From: an uncultured Lachnospiraceae bacterium
Lineage (GTDB): Bacteria; Bacillota; Clostridia; Lachnospirales; Lachnospiraceae
Assembly (NCBI GenBank): GCA_947178145.1
Contig: CAMWXE010000059.1
Location: forward strand, 1-34,309
Length of the DNA stretch: 34,309 bases
Direction: 5' to 3'
This document shows, one piece after another, positions 1 to 9,175 of this stretch. Below the pieces are notes generated by a model. It saw nothing but the letters and a program-made list of their open reading frames with translations, did no database searches and was not told the DNA's origin. Every line of letters starts with the position of its first letter. The first letter of the stretch is position 1. Position numbers and translations under genes: made by a program.

Positions 1-336
1 AGAAGTATATCATATATGGCAAAGTTTGTCATTTTATTTGTTTACAGTTCCTTAGAGATCCTGGGAACTAAGGAATCTTCCAGTGGCATTATCTTACCAT
101 AAACATACACTCAATTCAATGAAATCCTGCAATTACTCCACTCGGACTGATGCTGGGTGTTTCGGTTCATTGGGCAAAATTTCGACGGCATCTACTCCAT
201 TATCTATACGTATTGAGAAGGCGTTGGAGTAGTAAAAATATTTTTATGGAAAATGAAAAGGAAAAGTGGTATAATCAGACATAGCTACAGAGTATCATAC
301 AATTGATCGAAAGGAATATGCAGAGAGGAGCTTTTT
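1..336. other. Intergenic region, leading to the first gene
   Basis: No convincing gene lies here. A small hairpin (TTCCTTAG at 48-55, CTAAGGAA at 68-75) is present. On the minus strand the frame 133-243 stays open for 36 codons without a start codon and reads as protein-like (contains DNGVDAVEILPNEPKHP). It could be the tail of a lost gene, but I do not recognise a family. The last 90 bases hold the promoter and ribosome binding site of the acetyltransferase gene. Confidence 0.4.
247..275 (+). promoter_or_regulatory. Sigma-A-type promoter of the GNAT gene
   Basis: A perfect TATAAT (270-275) is preceded by a TG extended -10 element and, 17 bases upstream, by a weak -35 box TGGAAA (247-252). 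It lies about 60 bases before the start codon at 337. A purine-rich GAGAGGAGC ribosome binding site follows. Confidence 0.6.
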
Positions 337-840
337 ATGGGAATTGAATTAAGAAAACTTGCTGCCACCGACGGCACGGATATTTATGAAATGCTGCAGG
401 AGCTGCCCGCAGATGAGAACGGTTTTGTTAACCGGGCTGCGGGTATGCGTTTTGACGAATATCAGGAATGGCTTCAATACAAAGTACAGGAATCGGAGCA
501 GGTAGGTCTCGTCGACGGCTGGAAAGTTCCCTCGACCACCTTCTGGCTCCTCGAGGACGGCAGACCGGTCGGCTGCGGCAGTCTGCGCCATTTTTTGACG
601 GACAAATTATTGGAACAGGGTGGGAATATCGGGTATTCTATTCGGCCCTCAGACAGAGACAGGGGGCTTGGGAAAATCCTCCTGTCCCTCTTAATCAATG
701 AAGGGAGAAAAATGGGAATGGACAGACTTCTGCTGACCATCCATACGCAAAACGCGCCATCGCTTCGTGTCGCACTGGAAAACGGCGGGAAAATCGAAAA
801 AGCAACGGATGAGCGGACTTATGTCTGGATTGAATTGTAA
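337..840 (+). CDS. GNAT-family N-acetyltransferase
   Basis: This 167-residue protein is the normal size for a single-domain GNAT enzyme, which transfers an acetyl group from acetyl-CoA to an amine in the cytoplasm. The acetyl-CoA pyrophosphate-binding loop is visible as RDRGLGK (about residues 107-113), inside the usual strand-loop-helix context starting at NIGYSIRPSDR. The C-terminal ALENGGKIEKA matches the motif B helix and following strand seen in ribosomal-protein and small-molecule acetyltransferases of the COG3981 type. The start is set by GAGAGGAG just upstream of the ATG. It has its own promoter and the next gene begins 64 bases later in the same direction. The substrate cannot be told from sequence. 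Confidence 0.85.
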   Translation: MGIELRKLAATDGTDIYEMLQELPADENGFVNRAAGMRFDEYQEWLQYKVQESEQVGLVDGWKVPSTTFWLLEDGRPVGCGSLRHFLTDKLLEQGGNIGYSIRPSDRDRGLGKILLSLLINEGRKMGMDRLLLTIHTQNAPSLRVALENGGKIEKATDERTYVWIEL

Positions 841-904
841 GCTGTTTCAATTACATGAAGGACTGGCATATGTGCCAAAGCACGCGAGGGGGGCATAGAT
901 AGAA

Positions 905-2011
905 ATGAACCTGTCAAAGGCAATCGACTATTTACTCGAAAATGGAAGAGCGGTCATCCAATACCGCCTGCACAAAGAAATCTTGAAAGACCTGTCCCAG
1001 GCGGAGGAAGAAACACTGCTTGAACAAGTCCTGCAGACACCAAACTACAAGCTTTTAGAGCGCTATGTGAAACCAAACGGATATATCGGAATCGGTATGC
1101 ACTCCTGGGAAAAGTTTAAGGAAACAGAGCTGCAGGACGGGGAATCTGCAGCGCGCCTGCTGTCCAATTATGCGATTCCAAAAGACCATGCGATTGTGAA
1201 GAATTTTATCAGCGCGCTGCGCAATGACAAAATTTTGGAAGAGGAATTTTCATATTACAATCCAGAAATCGCGCGCTTTCAGAATCGTTTTCTGGGGCTG
1301 AACAACGGCGGCGGACTGATGGTCGTGCTCTATACGTGTCAGGCGCTTCTGGGATACGGTGACGACGATGAAGTCAGACCATTTGTGGAGACTTCCTTTA
1401 AGGCATTTGAGAGCCTGTTAAAAATAAATGCACTGGAAGATATTACGATATACAACCCTGACGCAAAGCGGAAATATAACTATCCTTATATTGAACATGA
1501 CGTCTATTTTCCATGTCAGTATCACTTGGAAACACTGGCCTATACACAGTCATGGAGAACGGACGACGCTGTCAGCAAAATGATAGAAGCAGTCAACTAC
1601 CACGACCAAATCATGAAAGCAGACAGCAACATGCATGTGAAGATCGGCAATCGGTATTATGCCCCGCTATGGGCCTATGTCCAACCATTTACCGCTTATG
1701 AGGCAAATAATGCGGGCTCGGTTGCACAGAGAAAGACACTGACCAGTCTTGCAAGAATTGGCGGGGATCAAATCGATGTGGTGCGCAAAAGCGCAGAAGT
1801 CGTGGAGGAAGCGCTGTCGAAAGAGGGCTGTCTGAAAATTGATTTTGAGAGTTCCTATCAAAAACAGCGCTACAAAGCAGGCCTAAAATATCCAGGGCCG
1901 TACAGTGAAATCGCACTCGAACCGGATCATAAAACGAACACTGCACTCTGGTGCGAACTGACTTTCTGGGGGGTACAGTTTTTGGATATCATTCAGAAAT
2001 TTCATACTTAA
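905..2011 (+). CDS. Hypothetical protein, probably all-helical, 368 residues
   Basis: I do not recognise the family with certainty. The protein has no signal peptide, no membrane segment and no nucleotide-binding motif. It is rich in predicted helices, with recurring short aromatic and glycine-containing turns (NGYIGIGMHSW, NNGGGLM, NYPYIEHDVYFPCQYHLETLAY, WCELTFWGVQFL). That helix-pair pattern, ending in a tryptophan-rich segment, resembles alpha/alpha-toroid proteins such as prenyltransferase- or glycosidase-like folds, but no catalytic DxDD or QW motif is evident. The start ATG at 905 follows AGGGGGGCATAGATAGAA. It may share the transcript of the acetyltransferase 64 bases upstream. A strong hairpin follows the stop. 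Confidence 0.7.
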   Translation: MNLSKAIDYLLENGRAVIQYRLHKEILKDLSQAEEETLLEQVLQTPNYKLLERYVKPNGYIGIGMHSWEKFKETELQDGESAARLLSNYAIPKDHAIVKNFISALRNDKILEEEFSYYNPEIARFQNRFLGLNNGGGLMVVLYTCQALLGYGDDDEVRPFVETSFKAFESLLKINALEDITIYNPDAKRKYNYPYIEHDVYFPCQYHLETLAYTQSWRTDDAVSKMIEAVNYHDQIMKADSNMHVKIGNRYYAPLWAYVQPFTAYEANNAGSVAQRKTLTSLARIGGDQIDVVRKSAEVVEEALSKEGCLKIDFESSYQKQRYKAGLKYPGPYSEIALEPDHKTNTALWCELTFWGVQFLDIIQKFHT

Positions 2012-2060
2012 GAATTTTAAGGAACTGCCAATAACCTACTCATGACAATGACAAGCCGAA

Positions 2061-2116
2061 TTCCCGGAGTCTCTTACGCCGATTTCGTTAAATCATGCAC
2101 AGGAAGACTCCGGGAA
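2061..2116. terminator. Hairpin between convergent genes
   Basis: A perfect 12-bp inverted repeat, TTCCCGGAGTCT (2061-2072) and AGACTCCGGGAA (2105-2116), with a 32-base loop. It lies between the stop of the 368-residue gene and the stop of the convergent FlxA-like gene. It can therefore end transcription from both sides, though the U-tract is weak (CAATTTT on the plus strand). Confidence 0.55.
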
Positions 2117-2132
2117 CAATTTTGCAATATCA

Positions 2133-2966
2133 TTACAGGCGGATATCAATATGTTTCTGCGTCACAGCACGCGAATCCGTATCCGCTTTTTCCACTGCTG
2201 CATTATCATCGGACGCAAGTGCCGCTGCCTTCTGCATGTCTGTCTCGCTGTCTTTCTTTTCCGTCTCAGGCAGAGATACCTCGCCTGTCTGCTGCCTGTC
2301 ATCAGCAGTATGTTCCGTCTTGCTATCCTTGTCTTTGCTGCCAGTTTTGTCAGCGGTCTGCTCTGCTTTTGCTGCTTCTGTCATCGTCTGGTTTGCCTCA
2401 GCGAGCGTGTTGAGCTGTGCATTCGTGGCATTCTCTGCTTTCTGTTCCACCTCGGCGAGCTCTGCCTCCTTTGACGCAGTATCTCCGCCCCGGCTTCCGT
2501 CCAGTTTGATCTCGATCTTGAGGACACCTGCCCTGCCTTCCATCTGCCTTGCGGTACTGCCCTGCACTTTTGCCTGCTTCATGGCAGAATCCGCGGAGAT
2601 CATCGCCTGCATACTTGCCGTCGAAAACCCGGCATTCTGTTCCGGTGTATTCTCTTTCTGATTGTTGCTGCTCTCTTTTTGCTCTGGTGTGTTCCTGGCC
2701 TGCTGCTCCTTCCGCTTCTCAATCTGGTGCTGCCTCAACTGTTGGTTGAGATTGTTGATCTCCTGCTGGATTTCCTGCCGTTTCTTCATTTTTTCTTCCG
2801 GTGTCATGTCCTTGTTTGCACCAAGTTCCTGCAGCTGCTTCTGCGCGTTCGCAATCTGATCCTGAATGCCTTTACTGACAGAATCCGACTGCATATTCGT
2901 GTTGGCCCGCACCGACTGCACATTGTTTGCTGCTCCGTTTCCGTTTCCGTTGCCTATGGTCATCAT
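2133..2966 (-). CDS. FlxA-like coiled-coil protein
   Basis: A 277-residue, very polar, Gln/Lys/Glu/Ala-rich protein without signal peptide or membrane segment. Residues about 30-85 (from SVSKGIQDQIANAQKQL through INNLNQQLRQHQIEKRK) form a heptad coiled coil of the FlxA-like type, a family of unknown function first named for a flagellar-regulon gene. The N-terminus has a Gly-Asn repeat, the middle a duplicated NTPEQ motif, and the C-terminus is acidic and probably disordered. A longer frame starts at 2999. The ATG at 2966 is preferred because AAAGGAG lies 9 bases before it. It lies downstream of, and on the same strand as, the LytTR/GHKL pair, so it may be co-transcribed with or regulated by it. 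Confidence 0.7.
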   Translation of the reverse strand: MMTIGNGNGNGAANNVQSVRANTNMQSDSVSKGIQDQIANAQKQLQELGANKDMTPEEKMKKRQEIQQEINNLNQQLRQHQIEKRKEQQARNTPEQKESSNNQKENTPEQNAGFSTASMQAMISADSAMKQAKVQGSTARQMEGRAGVLKIEIKLDGSRGGDTASKEAELAEVEQKAENATNAQLNTLAEANQTMTEAAKAEQTADKTGSKDKDSKTEHTADDRQQTGEVSLPETEKKDSETDMQKAAALASDDNAAVEKADTDSRAVTQKHIDIRL

Positions 2967-3109
2967 AGTTTTCGTCTCCTTTCGAATTTGAGTGTTCATT
3001 TTGTGTGCACAGTTATTGTTTCGGAAGCTTTCTTTTCCTTCTAAACCGCCTTGTTGTGGAACAGCTTTTTATTGTTGTAAAGGGATACGTATTATCGTTT
3101 TATGACAAA

Positions 3110-4483
3110 TTACAACTTCATATCCATCATCAACATCACACTGAGACAGAATTTCCCGTCTTTGATATCAATCGCGATATCGCCTGCGTACTTTCCTGCC
3201 ACCCTGCGAATGTTGACCAGTCCGTATCCATGACCTTCCGCATTTGTCTTTGATGTGACTGGAAGCCCGCTGTCGGAATCCCACTGCAGATTTCCTGTAA
3301 AGCTGTTTACAGCCTCTATCATATAAGCATTGTTCCTGCAATACGAGCGAATGGAGACAGACGCATTTTTTGCCGTGTGCTCCACTGCATTCTGAAGCGC
3401 GTTATTCAGTATCACGCTCACATCAAACACATTGATATCCGAACCGGCGGGGTAATAAAAATCGCACAAAAACTGTATCTGCCGTTTCTCTGCCTCTCGT
3501 TTCCACTCCTGCAAAATCACGTCCGTCACGGGGTTGCCGCTCCGAATCTCTCCTACGACTTCCACAAGGGCAGTCTTTAACGCTGTGGTGTACTTCTTCG
3601 CCTCCTCCGTCTGATCACTGGCGTAAAGCCTTTCCAATGTCATAATGTGGTTCGCCATATCATGTCTGATGCCGCGGATATTCTGGTACAGGCATTCTAC
3701 CTGTCCGATGTGATGGCGGATACTGTCAATCTGCGCGGCAAGCAGTTCATTCTGGAGAATTTCCTCCTGGTTTGCCTTGATACTCTGGTACAGCCCAATC
3801 ACAACCACAACGACCGCTATGGATACCCCATAATAAATCAGTGCCCATGTATCGTATGCCTCCGTACTTTTTCCAATCTCGTAAATATAAAAACTACGGT
3901 AATACTGTATAATCTCAAATCCCACAGCTCCTGTAAATAGCGGCGCCAGCAGGATACACAGCTCCTTTTTTGTCATGTTGGCGGATTTGTACGTATAAAT
4001 CTTCTTTACGCACCAGATGCTGGCAAGCAGAATCGTAATTTCCGACACAAGATAGAAAATGCACATTGCCGCAAACAGCGCTTCCCATAAATAGTCCGGG
4101 GACTTTACCATAAAGTCTGTATGTGTGGCATAACTGTACAGGTTATCATACAAAATTTCCGTTATCGCATAGGCAAGCCAGCAAAGAGAAAAAAATGCTG
4201 CCGCAAGAAACAGCTTCTGCTCATAATTTCTTGGATCTGTCCGGCACATAGCCAGAAGTGCCGCAGAAATTCCAATCATTACCGAAACAATAGCGCCCAG
4301 GTGGCAGTTCATGGCGATCAGTAAGAGCATTGCCAGGGAATATACAGCCCACACAAGCCTCACCTTTGCTGTCCTCTCCATAAACGGCTTTACCAGCCTG
4401 GCAAGACAGTATCCCTGCAAGATCGGCTCCGCAAGGGACAGAAACCCTGCTGCCAGATTGAAAAACAACCCGTTCTCTATCAT
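3110..4483 (-). CDS. GHKL-domain sensor histidine kinase (AgrC/NatK-like)
   Basis: This 457-residue membrane kinase autophosphorylates a histidine and passes the phosphate to the LytTR regulator encoded just upstream. The first 235 residues contain about six hydrophobic segments forming a polytopic sensor domain. RHDMANH (residues 273-279, His274) is the phosphoacceptor box typical of HPK10-type kinases. The ATP-binding GHKL domain follows, with the N box NNALQNAVEHT (360-370) and G box GHGYGL (417-422). Its ATG overlaps the stop of the regulator gene (ATGA), implying translational coupling. The signal is unknown. Many relatives sense peptides, but no prepeptide gene was found nearby. Confidence 0.9.
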   Translation of the reverse strand: MIENGLFFNLAAGFLSLAEPILQGYCLARLVKPFMERTAKVRLVWAVYSLAMLLLIAMNCHLGAIVSVMIGISAALLAMCRTDPRNYEQKLFLAAAFFSLCWLAYAITEILYDNLYSYATHTDFMVKSPDYLWEALFAAMCIFYLVSEITILLASIWCVKKIYTYKSANMTKKELCILLAPLFTGAVGFEIIQYYRSFYIYEIGKSTEAYDTWALIYYGVSIAVVVVVIGLYQSIKANQEEILQNELLAAQIDSIRHHIGQVECLYQNIRGIRHDMANHIMTLERLYASDQTEEAKKYTTALKTALVEVVGEIRSGNPVTDVILQEWKREAEKRQIQFLCDFYYPAGSDINVFDVSVILNNALQNAVEHTAKNASVSIRSYCRNNAYMIEAVNSFTGNLQWDSDSGLPVTSKTNAEGHGYGLVNIRRVAGKYAGDIAIDIKDGKFCLSVMLMMDMKL

Positions 4484-5229
4484 TCCATCCGTCCTCTCCC
4501 ATCCGCGTAAACAGCCTCTTTCTGGTTAAATCGCAGATAGCTCTTCACAAAATCATGATAGTTCTGCCTGGCCATAAGGGCCTGTCCTCTTCTCAGGTAA
4601 ATCGTTGTGGCATCATATTTCCTGATGTAATTAAAATTGACGAGATATGCCCTGTGGGGACGATAAAAGTCATCTCCGACTTTCGCCATCAGTTCCTTCA
4701 TTTTTCCATAATATTCGACATCGGAATCCATCGTGTGGAGAATCACCTTCCTGTCAAATACCTCCGCATACACAATGTCCGCAATCCTGACGGTGATATG
4801 CTCCCCGCCCCTGGTAATCACAAGGCTTGGCATCTCTTTCTCCCTGTCCTTATGGTTCTCCTGCTTTCTGCTGTCCTCATACTGCGCCACCGCACGCGCC
4901 AGCACTTTTGCAAACTTCTCATCGTCAAAGGGCTTCACCAGATAGTGAAATGCCCCCACGTCGAATGCCTGAAACACGTACTCCTCCAAGGCGCTGACAA
5001 AAATAATGACCATCTCCTTGCTGCTCCTGCGCAGCTGCTCTGCGGTCTCCATTCCGTTTCTGCCCGGCATCTGAATATCAAGCAGCAGAATATCCGGCTT
5101 CTGGTGCGCTGCAAGAAGCTCCTCACCTGACTGATACTGTACAACATCTGCATATGGATAAAGCTGTCTGATTTTTGCTGTATACAACTCTCTGATTTCC
5201 TTTTCGTCATCGCATACCGCTATCTGCAT
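4480..5229 (-). CDS. LytTR-family response regulator
   Basis: A 249-residue regulator with an N-terminal receiver domain (acidic pair DD at 7-8, phosphoacceptor Asp51 in LLLDIQMPGRNG, conserved Lys99 in YLVKPF) and a C-terminal LytTR DNA-binding domain (about residues 140-240, including DDFYRPHRAYLVNFNYI). Such proteins bind direct repeats upstream of target promoters when phosphorylated. A longer frame exists upstream. The ATG at 5229 is chosen because AAAAGGAG sits just before it and the receiver fold begins at MQIAVCDDE. It forms a coupled pair with the downstream GHKL kinase. It is divergent from the CAP-domain gene at 5481, a plausible target. Confidence 0.92.
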   Translation of the reverse strand: MQIAVCDDEKEIRELYTAKIRQLYPYADVVQYQSGEELLAAHQKPDILLLDIQMPGRNGMETAEQLRRSSKEMVIIFVSALEEYVFQAFDVGAFHYLVKPFDDEKFAKVLARAVAQYEDSRKQENHKDREKEMPSLVITRGGEHITVRIADIVYAEVFDRKVILHTMDSDVEYYGKMKELMAKVGDDFYRPHRAYLVNFNYIRKYDATTIYLRRGQALMARQNYHDFVKSYLRFNQKEAVYADGRGRME

Positions 5230-5404
5230 TTTCTCACTCCTTTTCCTTATATATCGTTTTAATGTCCAAACTGCAACAATGAAATGATGTGAATCGCATC
5301 TTTTTTGTTGTGAAACAAAACAGTTCCTTAAATTCCCACTACTTTCGTGGATGTCTGAACAGTAACGAACACGCGATATTCTGCGATGCAATCATTTATG
5401 ACTA

Positions 5405-5434
5405 TTGACAGTATATCGCGAAAAGAAATATAAT
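5405..5434 (+). promoter_or_regulatory. Consensus sigma-A promoter of the CAP-domain gene
   Basis: TTGACA (5405-5410) and TATAAT (5429-5434) are both perfect matches, spaced 18 bases apart. Transcription would start near 5441, about 40 bases before the ATG at 5481. Two ACAGT-type sites upstream (ACAGTT at 5320, ACAGTA at 5359) resemble half-sites of LytTR-binding repeats, but this is only suggestive. Confidence 0.8.
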
Positions 5435-5480
5435 TAAATAGAAAAATGTTCATAAACAGAACAGAAAGGAAGATCGTAAA

Positions 5481-7025
5481 ATGTACAAACAAAGTTTTAA
5501 GACAACGTTGCGGAAAACCTTCGCAGCAGTAACTGCTGCCGCAATGATTTTCACACTACAGTGGAGTGTAATGGGAGAGATCCCTTCTGTCCATGCCGAG
5601 GAGGAATCCGGGGGACATCTCAATGTGGCTTATCACACACAGGCTGAAATCAGTGCACGTATCAAGAGCGATGGCGTTTCGTTAATTGATCCGCTTAATT
5701 TTGCAGTAGATCCACAGTTGGCAGCGCCCTATGACAATGCTGGTGTCTTATCACAGGACACGCTCGATGCTGCCATGAAGATGATGAACCAAATCCGATA
5801 CATCGCCGGACTGCAGGACAATGTCACACTGAACGAGGAGTATAACAGAAAAGCACAGGCTGCTGCTCTGGTCAACTACGCAAACCGCAGTTTGAGCCAT
5901 AGCCCATCCAAACCGGCCGGTATGTCTGACACCATGTACAAGCTGGGATACGATGGCGCATCCAGCAGTAATATTGCAATGGCATCTTGGAATCGTTCCC
6001 TAAACCAGACGATTGTACAAGGATGGATGAAAGATGGAGATTCCAGCAATATTGACCGTGTGGGGCACAGACGATGGATTCTGAATCCTTCCATGGGGCA
6101 GACTGGATTTGGAGCAGTCTATGGAACAGGCGGAACATATTCCGCGCTTTACTGCTTTGACAGAAGTCGTTCTGCGTCGGAAACCCAGGTGGCCTGGCCA
6201 GCACAGAACATGCCCGTCGGATATTTTGGCTCTGATTTTCCATGGTCAATTTCAATTGGCAGCAGCGTGGATAAGAACGCTGTACATGTCACCCTAAAGA
6301 GAGTTAACGATGGTATGACATGGAATTTTTCTTCCGGCGCTTCAAACGGATATTTCAATGTAGATAACGGCGGATATGGACAGAAAGGCTGCATCATTTT
6401 CCGTCCGGACGGGATTGACAAATACCATGCAGGAGACACTTTTGAGGTTGTGATTACAGGCGGAGTCAATTTGTCCTACACAGTAAACTTTTTTGACCCT
6501 GACAATGTACAGCCAGAAGAACAAATTCTGAATACAGACTGGGCGGCTGCAAATGCCCTGATCGCAGGAACGCCAGATGGAGGAGCTGCAGACATTCTTA
6601 CTGGAAACAGATTTGAAGTTCCTGCGGAAACACTCAGTATGATTTCTGGCAGAAATATTTTGTGTGCATTTCATATTGCGAGCGATTTTGTATTGAGTGT
6701 TGCGGGAACGAATGTATCATCCGTACCTGCATCTTGGAACGTAGCTCTCTCCTATCAGACAGCAATTTCTGCAAAGGCCGAGACAACTGCAGCGGCGGCG
6801 ACACGCACTTTTGCACTGACATCGACGGGGGCGCTTCCCACTTCCGTAAATATACACATTGGCTGGGACATGGAGAATGTCGGAAAGCAGGCCGTACTTT
6901 ACCGCTATGATGATGCGTCGGGAAAGCTCGTTGAACTAAGCCGGCACACCGTAACAGACAATGGACAATCGATGTTTACTATTGACGGAAATGACGGACA
7001 ATATATCGCTATGGTATTGAAATAG
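5481..7025 (+). CDS. Secreted CAP/SCP-domain protein
   Basis: A 514-residue exported protein. Residues 1-39 form a signal peptide: a basic start, the hydrophobic stretch TFAAVTAAAMIFTLQ, and a likely cleavage after VHA. A CAP (SCP/PR-1-like) domain covers about residues 95-225, with the hallmark LSHSPSK histidine region, the SSSNIAMASW segment and GHRRWILNPSM. The role of bacterial CAP domains is mostly unknown. The remaining 280 residues look like beta-rich extracellular domains with no recognised family and no cell-wall sorting signal, so release or non-covalent wall binding is likely. The start follows GAAAGGAAGATCGTAAA and a consensus promoter. It is divergent from the LytTR/GHKL operon. 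Confidence 0.85.
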   Translation: MYKQSFKTTLRKTFAAVTAAAMIFTLQWSVMGEIPSVHAEEESGGHLNVAYHTQAEISARIKSDGVSLIDPLNFAVDPQLAAPYDNAGVLSQDTLDAAMKMMNQIRYIAGLQDNVTLNEEYNRKAQAAALVNYANRSLSHSPSKPAGMSDTMYKLGYDGASSSNIAMASWNRSLNQTIVQGWMKDGDSSNIDRVGHRRWILNPSMGQTGFGAVYGTGGTYSALYCFDRSRSASETQVAWPAQNMPVGYFGSDFPWSISIGSSVDKNAVHVTLKRVNDGMTWNFSSGASNGYFNVDNGGYGQKGCIIFRPDGIDKYHAGDTFEVVITGGVNLSYTVNFFDPDNVQPEEQILNTDWAAANALIAGTPDGGAADILTGNRFEVPAETLSMISGRNILCAFHIASDFVLSVAGTNVSSVPASWNVALSYQTAISAKAETTAAAATRTFALTSTGALPTSVNIHIGWDMENVGKQAVLYRYDDASGKLVELSRHTVTDNGQSMFTIDGNDGQYIAMVLK

Positions 7026-7061
7026 CTATGGAGGATATGCTTTTTTCATCTTTTGATTATA

Positions 7062-7094
7062 AATTACTGCCTCTCGTTTTGAGAGGCAGTAATT
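7062..7094. terminator. Perfect 14-bp hairpin after the CAP gene
   Basis: AATTACTGCCTCTC (7062-7075), a 5-base loop GTTTT, and the exact reverse complement (7081-7094), 36 bases after the CAP stop codon. There is no long U-tract on either side. Position and stem strength still argue for a terminator or a 3'-end-stabilising hairpin. Confidence 0.6.
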
Positions 7095-7203
7095 GCTGAG
7101 TTAGCAGTTTTTCATACTCTCATACTATAGATAACAGTTCAATGCAGTGATGTACAGATTGATACTCGCCGGACTTTTTCCTCCGGTGGAAAATGTCAAA
7201 TCA

Positions 7204-7471
7204 ATTCAACCGATCAGGCAATTCTTTCCTTGAAACGCAAATCCATATTTCCGTATCTGCCCTGGGGCAAATCTTTCTGAGATGAGTTCTGTCTCGTACT
7301 GCTTTTCCTCAATCTGTAAATGAGCTTTTGCGAGCGCGTGATGAGTGTCACTGATGAACCGGACTCCCACCATTCCTTAATAAAACCTGTTTTATCGATA
7401 TAAAACTTATCCTGTTCCATTATTCGATCATATCTCTGTTCACCGATGTTTACCAATGTGCTGCTATCCAT
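7204..7471 (-). pseudogene. AAA-ATPase-like/PD-(D/E)XK gene with its middle deleted
   Basis: The start is intact: GGAGG, then ATG at 7471, then VNIGEQRYDRIMEQDKFYIDKTGFIKEWW up to VTLITR. This is the N-terminus of the AAA-ATPase-like (DUF1703-associated) family, whose Walker A normally follows directly as RPRRFGKT. Instead the sequence jumps, with a frame change, to QIEEKQYETELISERF and then RKYGFAFQGKNCLIG, ending in TGA near 7204. That is the typical C-terminal end of the same family (PD-(D/E)XK nuclease-like domain). So roughly 400-450 residues are missing between two preserved ends. It is certainly non-functional as an ATPase. The 85-residue frame predicted here reads the C-terminal part out of frame. 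Confidence 0.85.
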
Positions 7472-7573
7472 ATTCAGACCTCCAAAATGATTATTGCAGA
7501 AATGTTATAAACCAAGAAGATAATATTTTGCATTGGATGGTTAAACCTGCCAGAGCATCGCTCCAAACCACTT

Positions 7574-9175
7574 TCAAACATACGGAAACCTGCATCCAAC
7601 TGCATAGATCGGGATGGTATCAAATGTATCGCCATGACCGCCCACTGTCGGTTTTGCCACAATACCCCTGTCCACAAACCGCCTGTCGATAAACACTTTC
7701 AGAGACTTGGAATTTCCGTCTTTTGCCTTTACTTCGATACCATATATGACATCCTTTCTATCGATGATTATGAAATCCAGCTCATATTGTTCATAGACGG
7801 AAAAGCAGACCTCGTCTTCCTTCACCTTGCATCTGGTGTAGGGAACTTTGAACAGCCGGTGCAGTTCGTTGTACACAAAAGTTTCTGCCAACAGCCCAGT
7901 CAGGGCAGTCTTGTCAATCATATATCGCTCTGCCAGGTAGGACGCAATCCCGCAGTCTGCATAATACATTCTTCTGTCGGGTACTATTTTTGTGAGATCA
8001 CCATTGACAGCCAGACTGCACACGCCCAGTATTCCAGTATATTTCAGCCATACTACCGCAGCGGATACCTCATTCTTATTCACTAACAGCTCCGTGTTTG
8101 CTTTCGCAAGCGAAGTTATTGTTTCAACTGCATTTTTTCCAGTACCGCGCTTCTCATTGCACATCTCCTGCAAAGCCTCGCGATATACGACATCAAAGAT
8201 TTCCACTTCTCTCGGTGATGAAAAATAATTCCGCGATTCATCTTTAAAGGTACTCAGCAATTTTCCTATGATATTATAGCACTCCCCGATATCCTTCGAT
8301 TGGATATAGCGCTTGACAACCTCTGGATACCCGCCAATCTGAATATATAAATCATACAACTTCATCAGCTGCTCATATGCGCAGCCATCAGACTGACCGA
8401 ACAGGTTTATTGTTTTTAATTCTGTTTCTGCGCCAAAAATCCTGCAAAATTCCATAAAACTCAGGGGAAACATCGTGCAGCAGCTCACCGTTCCAGCCGG
8501 CAGAAAGAAACCTTTGTCCTGCAGTACACGTCCCAGATAGCTTCCGGTGACTACTATGTCGCAATTTACATTTCTGCGCATCAGTCGGATTGCGTTGTAG
8601 ACCGTCTGACTGCGCTGTATTTCATCAATAATCAGGAGCGTATTGCTGTTATTTACAAAAGAGGGGAGCCCTGCGCGCATGCAATATTTTTCAAACTCCA
8701 GTGGTGTTGCACCATGCATGACAATTTCCTGAAAACCATAATTATCTTCCGCAAGACTCACATAGAGCACAAACTCATAATTCTTGTATGCAAACTTTAG
8801 CAGTTCCGTTGTCTTCCCAACCTGCCTTGTGCCTTCCAGCTGCAAAACCTGATGCATCTGGTCTGATTTCCACGCCAGCAGCTCATCCTGTACATCCCTG
8901 ACAAACGGATTCTCGCTTGCCAGTTTTTCATACTCTTTATCAATAATATCCTTTTTATAGTCAAGCTCCGGCAGCTCACATTCAGCCTCCGGCATACCGT
9001 CATCGTGCAAAGACATATTCGTGACATATGCTATGTTCTGCCTGATATAATCATTGGTATAGAAAACTCCGTCAATCATAAAACCGACTGTACTTTTATC
9101 TGACGTCCTCACTCTATGCGTCGCAATCATATCCTGTACCCTTTCTCCTGTTATTAATACAGGAATATGAATCAT
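7574..9175 (-). CDS. AAA_14/DUF4143 ATP-binding protein
   Basis: A 533-residue protein. The P-loop GTRQVGKT (residues 115-122) and Walker B LLIIDEIQ (180-187) define an AAA_14 ATPase. The arginine-containing VTGSYLG segment and the DUF4143 C-terminal domain follow. The end contains a PD-(D/E)XK-like pattern, ELDFII (Asp467) and GIEVKA (Glu481, Lys483). Members of this large family are abundant in gut anaerobes and archaea, and their function is unproven. The N-terminal 100 residues precede the ATPase and look family-specific. The ATG overlaps the stop of the aldo/keto reductase gene (ATGA at 9172-9175), so translation is probably coupled. It appears intact, unlike its neighbours on both sides. 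Confidence 0.88.
   Translation of the reverse strand: MIHIPVLITGERVQDMIATHRVRTSDKSTVGFMIDGVFYTNDYIRQNIAYVTNMSLHDDGMPEAECELPELDYKKDIIDKEYEKLASENPFVRDVQDELLAWKSDQMHQVLQLEGTRQVGKTTELLKFAYKNYEFVLYVSLAEDNYGFQEIVMHGATPLEFEKYCMRAGLPSFVNNSNTLLIIDEIQRSQTVYNAIRLMRRNVNCDIVVTGSYLGRVLQDKGFFLPAGTVSCCTMFPLSFMEFCRIFGAETELKTINLFGQSDGCAYEQLMKLYDLYIQIGGYPEVVKRYIQSKDIGECYNIIGKLLSTFKDESRNYFSSPREVEIFDVVYREALQEMCNEKRGTGKNAVETITSLAKANTELLVNKNEVSAAVVWLKYTGILGVCSLAVNGDLTKIVPDRRMYYADCGIASYLAERYMIDKTALTGLLAETFVYNELHRLFKVPYTRCKVKEDEVCFSVYEQYELDFIIIDRKDVIYGIEVKAKDGNSKSLKVFIDRRFVDRGIVAKPTVGGHGDTFDTIPIYAVGCRFPYV

Noticed and set aside
48..75. Hairpin near the window start as a terminator
   Set aside because: An 8-bp stem with a 12-base loop and no T-tract. 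The upstream gene is outside the window, so the role cannot be judged.
2042..3044. Several long plus-strand frames rich in Cys, Ser and Leu
   Set aside because: They are antisense shadows of the FlxA-like gene, whose CAG/GAA-rich codons read as Leu, Phe, Ser and Cys on the other strand. They lack ribosome binding sites.
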